Assembly (NCBI RefSeq): GCF_012489685.1
Contig: NC_080044.1
Span: forward strand, 28,810,369 to 28,874,368
Direction of reading: 5' to 3'
DNA length: 64,000 nucleotides
Source: Lotus japonicus
Lineage: Eukaryota; Streptophyta; Magnoliopsida; Fabales; Fabaceae
A program made the position numbers and the translations under genes. The notes beneath the pieces were generated by a model. It made no database searches. It was given only the letters and a program-made list of their open reading frames with translations, and had not been told where the DNA came from. Shown here one piece after another: positions 24,031-32,441 of the stretch (position 1 is the stretch's first letter; every line of letters starts with the position of its first letter).

Positions 24031-24894
24031 TGAAATTCTAGTTCCCTTACAGGTGATGTCCTACGCGATGCTGGAACAACAGGTTCGACAATCGATCAAC
24101 AAGAAATAACAACAAAAGCTTAAAAGCATAAAAACACAATACAAGAGTTGTTAACACAGTTCCGTAAAACTTCACCTACGTCTGGAGGGTTTTCACCCAA
24201 AGAAAGGAAATCCACTATCTCAAGATATAGGAACTACAGACACTCATGAACACCACAATTCATAGTTCTCTTCCGAATCTACCTAGTGTATTTCTACTTA
24301 GTATTTCCCCCTAAGTATGAGAGCCCCTCTCACTTTCTCTCAATCACTGCCATAGTGATTGGTAAGAACAACAACAATCAGAGTTTTAACACTCAAGGAA
24401 CACATAACACACTTGCCTTATAGAATCAATGAGCAAGGTTTGTTCACAACGAAAACAAGGACTAAGACAACAATCCTAAAACACTCGATCTTCTCTCTCA
24501 AAGCTTGAGTAGTCTTCACGTTTTAGGTCTTCATATTTGTATGTTTCAGCAGCCACACTAGGGTTTCCAGAGGCTGAAGCAAGTAGTCCAACAGCAGCAA
24601 ATCAAAACACAATCTTCAGGATCATGATTGCGTTACAAGCCAATCAATCATTAAAAACAATAGAGAAAAATATTCAATCAAAGATTGTCTCAACAAATAA
24701 ACCAACCCAGAATAAATGAAACCTCGATACAACTACTTAAACTGCAAGTAACCACAAAACAAATCTTCACAATATTTTCCAGAGCACACATAAGCACTCC
24801 AAATATGGGACTAATGTCTTGTGCTACACATTGGCAGATGGCACAACATATGCTTCGACATCAGGTTGTTTTTTACAAAATGGAAGACAACCAC
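24031..24894 (-). mobile_element. 5' LTR of element D (truncated)
   Basis: The left edge TGAAATTCTAGTTCCC matches 7385. Similarity to the 3' LTR runs to ACAAAATGGAAGACAACCAC at about 24894. The last 11 bases expected (AAGAACAACA at 9096-9105) are absent and a different LTR begins. The copy therefore lost its U3 end, and no target duplication for D can be read. Confidence 0.75.
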
Positions 24895-25117
24895 ACTTAT
24901 GCCCTCTTTCGCTGTCGTCTCTTATTCAAAGATTAAGACTACATAAAGAGACAATCAAGCACAGAAGAGAAAGTACAAAGAACATCAAAGGAAGACGAGA
25001 CAAGCGAAAAAAGTCAAACATGTCTCATCGTCTATAAAGAAGATCAAAGGAAGAGTCAGAGTATCAAGAAAAACTATACAAGCAAAGGAACGTCATATCT
25101 ACTGAATGGTCTGACCA

Positions 25118-25180
25118 GAAGAAGAAGAAGAAGAAGAAGAAGAAGAAGAAGAAGAAGAAGAAGAAGAAGAAGAAGAAGAA
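25118..25180 (+). repeat. (GAA)21 microsatellite
   Basis: 63 uninterrupted bases of GAA. Confidence 0.97.
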
Positions 25181-26693
25181 CGATCAGAGCATCAAGGCAC
25201 ATCATGGATAAGCAAAGGATGATCTGAGCTACAAGAAAATGTCGAATCAGCTAGTCCGCACCAACTGAAGAAGATCATGATACATGTAGAGTCAAATATT
25301 CTAGATCATCTTCTTAAGGAAAAGCTCAAGCATCAAGCATCTACACAACAAGAATCAAGGCTTCAGAACTACACATGCAAGATCAAGTGAAGCTATCGGA
25401 TTGTGTGAGAAGACTGCACTCAACCGTCTACTACATCGTCTATCTCAAGGCTAATCAAAGGATGCAATGTTCAGAGAAAAGAGTGTCATAATCAAATGGA
25501 AATATCTCTGACATTCTTGAGGAGAAGTGAAGTGCTGAAAAATCACATGATACTATATATAGCACGGTGACCAAGGAAACAAGTACAACCATGTCAACAT
25601 CAAAAGTTACCTCTTTCTCTCTTTCTACCTAGAAATGAAGAAATGGAACAAAGCTTATTGTCTACGTCTACAAACATCAATCTGATTCATGCAGCTTCAG
25701 GCAATCCATTTCTAAAGAAGAAAAGCATTGGTCAAATGTTATTAGTCGCATTCTGAATGACCAACTCAAGAATGAAATGAAGCATGCACTAAATTGATAA
25801 ATCTTCTGAGAGAAGAATGATCAAAACAAGAAGCATCGTCTAAAGACTACATGAACGATTGAAGCAGAACTTTTGAAAGGAACAACGTCTATCATGGATT
25901 GAAGTCTGCAACTTTAGAAGGAAAGGATGAAGAATGTGCTTCATGGTTAAATCATCTGAAAGATAGCAGAATGAATGAAGTAAAGACTCATCGTCTGAAG
26001 AATTGAAGAATGATGAAGACAGATCATCCGAAGAAGAAGGAAGACGACAGAAGTAGAAGAAGAAGCCAAGATAGCTTTGTGCAGAAGTTTTGAAGATGAA
26101 ATATCAAGTTCTGACACAATGCTATGATGAAGATAAAGGAACCGTGGTGTCACTATCAAATTGTCATATTTGTACACCAACAGATAGAAGTTCATACCTA
26201 TGCTACCTGCTAGATGACAGATTACATCTTTACGGCAAAAGGTCTATATCAAACAGTACTACGCTCTGACGCAAGTACATTTTGTACCGTTTGATCCAAC
26301 ATCTAGAATCTTCATGAAAAACAAGCTCCAACAACTATAATCCATCTTACAGAAATTTCAGAAGTATAAAGGGAAGAATTGAAGACTTGAGGAATCAGCA
26401 CTTATGCTCACCAAGATTGAGCTTCCATGCTCAACCCAATTAAGCGTGAAAAAGAAGCCTCAAAGCTCATCACTCAGAGATGATCATCAATATCGTCTGC
26501 TTCTACATGAAGAGCAGTTCTCATCTAGAGTCAAATCCTTTTTACCTCTATCATGTAATTGAACATAAAGTATATGCATAAGAGTCAAAACTAATAAACA
26601 ATACTTTATAGTTCCTAGGCTTAATTGATCTACAATCACTCTTAGAAGAAGAGATCTATGTAGAAGAAAGCAATCTTGAGAAAGATTGTTTTG

Positions 26694-26990
26694 GGAGAAG
26701 TCCTGTATAAAACTTTTTGTAAAGGAGGAGTTCTGATAATACTTAGTGAGGAGGAGTCCTGATAATACTTAGTATGAAGGAGTCCTATGAATACTCATTT
26801 TGCTTGGCGAGGTAGGATCCAAAGAATACTCAACAATGCCTGGAGAGGCTGTGGCCGAAGAATACTCATCTACCTGAAGAGGCAGGGACAAAGAATACTT
26901 GGTCTGCCTGAAGAGGCAAGGACAAAAAATACTTGTTATGCCTGAAGAGGCAGGGGTAATATAATACTTGTACGGAGAAGTCCTTGATAC
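26694..26990 (+). repeat. Diverged ~30-bp tandem repeats in LTR E
   Basis: Eight spaced copies of AATACT(T/C) linked by GGAGTCCT or GCCTGAAGAGGCA(G/A)GGACAAA. The counterpart on the other strand is at 3924-4050. Confidence 0.75.
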
Positions 26991-27210
26991 TTGATAATGA
27001 AATCTTGGTGATACCAAGGACTGGATGTAGCCCTATCATTCTGGGGTGAATCAGGATAAAATTGCTGGTGCGGTTCATCTACTTTCCTGCTTACGCATTT
27101 TCGCTGAACCAAACGATACCAACGAAGATGATGAATCTTTATATCATTTGAAAATCCAAGTTTTTGGATGGCACAATTCAAACCTCCAATTTCTTGTGCT
27201 ACTCTGATCA

Positions 27211-28972
27211 ACTTTACGTTTTCCCGTCATGTGTCGTGGGCATCGAATGTCTAGATACCATGGACGGAGTCATCTTTGTCCCATTAAGCACGTATGCAAC
27301 AGGTAAAATTTTGGACTTGGGTACCCAAATTTTCTTGGGTCCTCTTGTGGCATCCCCCTTCCACAAGTGACGTCTCCGTCCAACTCCTATCACTCGTGAA
27401 CGAGCAACACGACCCTTTTTTTTTTGTTATCTTTAATCCTTTCCAATCATGTACCAATTCAGAGACCACTAAGACCGTTTCCAGTCTAAGAGTTCCCCTC
27501 TAAACTTTTCAGATAGATGACCATATACCTAAGATAAGAAAGTTAGCAACAAACAAAAGCATCACACACATAATCTGCGTGGCCTAAGCCACTACAAAGT
27601 TCAAATAACAGAAATTAACAGAGTGTTCAAGTGTGGATATACATATCCCCACAAGGCATCATCAAATAAACTTAATTAATCAAGAAACTGATTAGAACTT
27701 TCATCGGACCGTCTGCTTCATCCCCCAATCTCCTCCTCCTCGGGATCCTCCTCCATCTCTCCACTGTTTCCCTCCGCCTGCACTGGCACCGGTACCCTCT
27801 CTCCCAAACCATCTGGCCTCACGAACCGCTGTCTATAGATCCGGGCATCTCTGGAAAAACTCGGTGATCGCACCCTCTTCCTAGCTGTAGTCGTGAGGCA
27901 CGGCGCGATCCACCGGGGCGGATAACCCATAAACCCTCGGGATGCCTGACTGGGTGTGAAGAGCTCATGCGGACTCCTAACTCGTATCGGCACTGGTCGA
28001 AATGGCTCCTCCTGGGGCACGGGATCCACTCCAACATGCGGATCGGGATCTGCACCGGTCTGAGGGGCTGGATCAACCTCCGACTGAGGCTGGGGCGGTG
28101 GATCAGGAACGAGCGGTCAGAATCTCCTAGCATGCCTCGACAAATAAAAGGAAAATGTGAGAGGGATAGTCACCGAATAGCCAAGCTCATCATATCTAGG
28201 TACCCTGCACCATAACATAGTCAGTCCATTGTAAAAGCAGAACCATGTGTTGGGTTCGAGGTACCAACCAGTGCGGGACGGGAAATCAGCATGAATGGCG
28301 AGCACCGGAGGGAGGCTAACCGTCTAATCTGTGATGTGCTTTATGATGTAAAAATAATGCAAGAGTGAGTCAAACACGACTATGCACAAGATACATGTCA
28401 AATAAATAAACGACAAAGCTCAAGATAACATACCATTAAATACAAGCATGTTAACAAACACACACAATATCACACATATCATGAGGATTTCATCTCCTTA
28501 TACCTTCGTCCTTCGAATTGACTTCTCTCACTACTTCTTGCGAAATGGTGAGTTCATCGCCAACCTTTTTATTTTATTTATAATGTGATGAGTATGTTTT
28601 TAGGGCCCGAAGCCTTGGCTTCTTTAATCTTCGGAAAGTCGTCCAGGGAACATGGACACTTCTTACAACCCACTCTTTATCAGATATGATCGCTCAGTAG
28701 CTCACAGATAGAAATACACTACTTCGCAACTCCTGATACTTTGCATCAGGCTGGCCTCCCGGACCCTGCCGGTAGTTGATGGAGAGGTAGAGTCATTGTG
28801 TAAGTCCCAGGTCTATTCATCTCTGAACAAGACCGCCATTGGCGTCTATGTATTCCCACTCTCATTAGTGGTAGTGACAACGCTTTTCTACTACTTATCG
28901 CCCCAAGAGTTTGTTTACAAACATCATCCATCGCCCCCTTATTCTCCTCAATAATTTCTAGCGAACTAGAAA
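27211..28972. other. Unclassified region, weak coding relic
   Basis: No recognised domain. On the minus strand, 28117-28305 gives a peptide with PSRTGWY and FCFYNGLTMLWCRVP. The 27718-28029 frame gives a Pro/Arg-rich stretch ending EEDPEEEEIGG. The LTR copy S2 contains a loosely similar stretch (PKWQAFGFYADLATFVWCK, 13087-13275), so this may be a diverged S-type relic, a guess from eye alignment. The remainder, 28306-28972 and 27211-27717, shows nothing I can name. Confidence 0.35.
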
Positions 28973-29820
28973 TGTAAGACCTGGATTTGCCGAACAAGTT
29001 AATTTCTGACTCACGCGTAGAATCAGTGTAAGCGTGACAGGAGTTTGATGTTTGAGAAAGATTAATAAAGAAGAAAGTTCATGAATTGCTTGAGGAATTT
29101 TGCGTAGTCGTTTTTGGAGTTAGTACGAGTCGTCTGCACACTTGCCTTCTGGCGAGCGTGTCCGAGATAGGCTAATTTCGCTTTAGAGCAACGTATTAAG
29201 TGAGATTTCTAATCCTTGGAAAATTTAAAGATTCTTTTTATTTTTCCTTCTACCAGCGTTTCATTTCGGAACTCTGGACTGTACGCACGATAGTATTCAC
29301 TTTTCGGAAGTTTGACGACGCTAATTTCTTTGCTTCGAAACCCTAGATTCAAGCGCTGGATGAAGACTTTTTCTTTTCGGGACTTCTAACGAAGTTTCCG
29401 TTCGCGTTGCCAGATTTGTTTCGACATTTCCAATCTTTCTTCAGAAGGAAGTTTTGTCGTCTGACCATCACAGCAAAAAGTAGTTTTTCGGGACAGATTA
29501 ACTTACACCGCTTTTGGGATTTTAGATATCGTTTTTCCCAAATGTCTGAGATTTGTTTTTGAGTTCTGGAATTCTGACGCCAGAATCTCTCTTAGAATTC
29601 TTCGGTGAACGTGCTGCAAAAATCGGAATCGCGAAATTTTCATTTTCCCGCGATTTCACCCGCCTATAAATAGCTCAAAAATCAAAAATCTCTCCATTTC
29701 CATCCATCCAAAGCCGCGAGTTTAAGGGGGAGAGGAGGAGAAAAGATTTTCGCGAAAACTCGACCGATCTTCGTGCAGTTCGTCCCTACTTCGAGGTACT
29801 GAGTTAACTAACATGATTCT
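28973..29820 (+). mobile_element. Solo-LTR family S, copy S4, cut by SIRE insertion
   Basis: Starts TGTAAGACCTGGATTT, like the U3 ends of S1-S3, and runs 848 bases to the SIRE LTR at 29821. A TATA box lies at 29665-29673, 692 bases in. The missing ~3 kb should lie beyond the other end of SIRE copy A, which is lost in the N gap. Confidence 0.7.
29665..29673 (+). promoter_or_regulatory. TATA box of S4 LTR
   Basis: TATAAATAG, 692 bases from the U3 end. Confidence 0.55.
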
Positions 29821-31043
29821 TGAAGGTATGAAAAACGGTAGAAAGGGGGGGTTTGAATAACGTTTTCAGTACAAAACTACCACCTTAAAGATTTTGACAA
29901 ATCTTTCGAGAACTTAAGTGCTAAAGATAAGAGATAGAAAAGCACACAAGGATTTTATCCTGGTTCACTTGATAAATCACTCAAGCTACTCCAGTCCACC
30001 CGTTAAGGTGATTTCTTCCTTCTTAGAATGAAGGCAATCCACTAATCAGGTAAGAGTTACAACTGCACTTGAAACCTACAAGTGACTAACAATTACACTG
30101 ACTTAGCTCACACTAAGATTCACTCTCTTAGTCTTCTCTAGGATCCGATCAACCTTGATCTCCTAAAGGAACTAAACAAACTGTTTATCAAAGAAATGTT
30201 TACAAGAGATTTGCTTCTAAAAGCTGATAGTAAACACAATGAATTTCAGATGAAAGAAAGCTGAGAATATTTTGAATATGTCTTGCGCGTATATTGCTTC
30301 TTCTTAGTTTCTTCTATTCTAGCCGCTTCTTTCAATCTTCAGCCTCTATATATACTCCAAGGATTAGGGTTGAGCGTTGCATGGGAAATGCTACCGTTGG
30401 AGGGCAGTTCTGGAAAATCCAGCTTCTGCTGTGGCTGAGAACGTTAGGTAGGTCGTCAGGAAGGTACACTTGCTTTTGTACTTGGATAGCGACTTGACCT
30501 TTTAACCTAGGAGACTTCTGATCAGGGGAATACTTCATATTGGAACTTGTGAAGCCGGTTGATCAGAGTCAGAGGGAAAGCACAGATCCTCTGACCATTG
30601 TATCTTCTGATTCTGAACTCAGAGGGAAGAACATGGCCTTCAGAGTTTCTTGCTTCTGGACTTCAGAGTTTCCACTATTCAGCTTCTGGATCTTCAGAGT
30701 CTTCTACACCATCAGAACATTTGAACCTTCAGTGTTTCTTGGTTATCAGAACTTCTGGATCTTCAGAGCTTCTAGCGACTGAGTCCACATCAGAGTTTGT
30801 ATAGCTTCAGAACTTCTGAAGCTTTTCCACTGTTCATACTGAACATGGTGAATGCGAAAGCGTTGCTTGGGTTACCCTTTATACACAGTGCTTCTGATTT
30901 GTGTGAGATTGAGTTGAGGTCAGAGCCTGTAAATAGCACACTCAGAAAAACACGTTAGAGTACCACAATTGTTCATATCAAAAGGTTAACTTGTAATCAT
31001 CAAAACATAGAGTTGTACTACTAGATCAAAACTTGATCTTACA
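29821..31043 (-). mobile_element. SIRE copy A 3' LTR
   Basis: 1223 bases. The minus strand begins TGTAAGATCAAG and ends ...CATACCTTCA. The polypurine tract lies immediately upstream at 31044-31057. The same LTR occurs at 38463, 49002, 58667 and 63648. The flank is ATTCT (29816-29820), but the partner duplication lies beyond the N gap. Confidence 0.9.
30345..30355 (-). promoter_or_regulatory. TATA box of SIRE LTR (copy A)
   Basis: The minus strand reads GTATATATAGAG, at the same place as in the other LTRs. Likely the genomic RNA promoter. Confidence 0.7.
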
Positions 31044-31057
31044 ATTTCCCCCTTTTT
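31044..31057 (-). other. Polypurine tract, SIRE copy A
   Basis: The minus strand reads AAAAAGGGGGAAAT directly before the LTR. B and C have AAAAAGGGGGAGAT. Confidence 0.85.
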
Positions 31058-31788
31058 GATGATGACAAAACTAAGATTTTTGATGAACAATTCTTAAACA
31101 TTAAACTGAATTCACTCAGAGTTTAGAGATATAGAATACGACTTATCCTGATGTGAATAGTTTATCTTGCTCATTCTGAATTCAAGTCACTGCTTGATTC
31201 TGAGCTTAGCTCCCCCTGAATCTAATACTTGATGAAAACGTTAGTAAAGTCTAGATTCTGAGCTAAAAAATATAAGAGTTCAGAGTGAAAAGCTTATGAC
31301 ATAGATGAAAAACGAATAATCAGAGCGCATAAGTGATCAGAGTCATGGACAAGGTATCAGAGTCTTGGGTATCAGAGTCAACTTAGAATCACTTCAGAAG
31401 AAGTGAAATGTATTCCTTGTATTTGCCCAGTGACACATCTATGGTCATGAAGGTGGAACTCTTAAAATCTCCAAAAAAAAAAAAAAGTCACACTAACACA
31501 TCTTACACATCAAAAACTGGGTTTACTCCCCCTTTTTGTCATAAGCAAAAAGCTTGGGGTGTGAAAAACTTAGCTTGAAGTACAAGGTACTCCCCCTTAG
31601 AGAAGGTCTAAGTTTAAAAGAAAATGAAAACGATGTAAGAATCAGAGTTAGGCGAAAAATAAATAGAAGAGTTAATGCAAGGGATGAACGTTTACCACCG
31701 GTCAAGTGAGTAAATATAAGGGTCAGTTACCAAGAACTTAACCTCGAGAAACTGTAAGAGCATTAACTTTCAGAGAGAAAGTGAAGCC

Positions 31789-31796
31789 TATAAAAA
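31789..31796 (+). promoter_or_regulatory. TATA box of antisense ORF, copy A
   Basis: TATAAAAA, 60 bases before the ATG at 31849. The flanking CAGAGAGAAAGTGAAGCC is the same in all three copies. Confidence 0.6.
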
Positions 31797-31848
31797 GCGT
31801 TGTAGAGAAAGGTAAGCTTCACACCTCGAATAATTTTCAGTAAAAAAA

Positions 31849-32241
31849 ATGGCATCATACAACGTAGCACTAGAAGAGCTGAGGAAGAAGGCCTTTGAAG
31901 AGGACTTATTCCTGAACATCAGGCATCCAGAGGGTGAAACTACCATCGCGGAGCTGACACGGACACTGCTGGAAGAGGACCTGCGTCCAGAGTTGGAGAG
32001 AGACCTGAAGGAATTTCTTGCCTTCGTGGAGGAGGTGCAAGAACTCAGCCGGCTTGAACTCAAGCTGCTGGAAGAAAAAGAAATCTTGGAAGAGAAGCTC
32101 AGGACTTCAGAAGAGATTCTGGAGAAAGATGAGCTAAAGGTCAGACTCAACAACATCCAGCATGTACTGGAGCATCTGGAGAAGAATAGGTCAGAGCAGC
32201 GCCAGGAGTGCAGAAGAATGAGGAGGGATCCTCCATTCTAG
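31849..32241 (+). CDS. Antisense 130-aa coiled-coil ORF, SIRE copy A
   Basis: A complete ORF on the strand opposite gag-pol, between the env-like ORF and the 3' LTR. Start context AAAAAATGGC. The protein is highly charged and helical: residues about 28-120 are rich in Leu, Glu, Lys and Arg with heptad-like spacing (LLEEDLRPELERDLKEFLAF, VQELSRLELKLLEEKEILEE). The tail is Arg-rich (QECRRMRRDPPF). No signal peptide, membrane segment or recognised domain. Equal-length intact copies lie at 47810 and 57469. A TATA box lies 60 bases upstream, and AATAAA 47 bases after the stop. Between A and B, the first 45 codons differ by four silent and two replacement codons, suggesting constraint. Function unknown; a nucleic-acid or Gag-binding helper is speculation. 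Confidence 0.75.
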   Translation: MASYNVALEELRKKAFEEDLFLNIRHPEGETTIAELTRTLLEEDLRPELERDLKEFLAFVEEVQELSRLELKLLEEKEILEEKLRTSEEILEKDELKVRLNNIQHVLEHLEKNRSEQRQECRRMRRDPPF

Positions 32242-32287
32242 ATTTATATGATGTAAAGAAATATGATGTAAACATAGAACAATCATG

Positions 32288-32293
32288 AATAAA
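32288..32293 (+). terminator. Poly(A) signal of antisense ORF, copy A
   Basis: AATAAA 47 bases after the stop codon, conserved in position in B and C. Confidence 0.55.
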
Positions 32294-32441
32294 ACAAGTT
32301 TGGCAAACATATGTGACATAAGTATATAGTTATGCATATATAATCACAAACGAACAAAAGAGAATAAATAAATAAATAAAGAAACAGAGTTTAAATAAAA
32401 CAACGTGAAATAAAGAGAAAGAAAAAAAAGAGATCCTAAAA

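Larger units (their letters stand above)
24895..27210 (+). mobile_element. LTR of a SIRE-like family (E)
   Basis: Near 27020-27210 it matches, on the opposite strand, the LTR at 3672-4980: CTTGGTGATACCAAGGACTGG, GTAGCCC, GGTGAATCAGGATAAAAT, and AATTCAAACCTCC followed by TTTCTTGTG. The first ~1.7 kb is GAA/CATC-rich with no ORF. It contains a 21-copy GAA run and a block of short repeats. No primer site, gag or pol follows, so it is a solo or truncated LTR. The left edge abuts the cut D LTR and the right edge is approximate. Confidence 0.55.

Noticed and set aside
25111..25200. GAA run as a Lys/Glu coding repeat or regulatory array
   Set aside because: A simple microsatellite in a non-coding LTR.
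31810..31817. GGTAAGC between the antisense TATA box and ATG as a 5' splice site
   Set aside because: Fits the consensus, but no matching acceptor or reading-frame reason was seen; probably chance.
31788..32156. Ser-rich ORF opposite the 130-aa antisense ORF (also at 47895-48230)
   Set aside because: Shadow of Glu/Leu codons; starts and ends differ between copies and it is not open at equal length in copy C.
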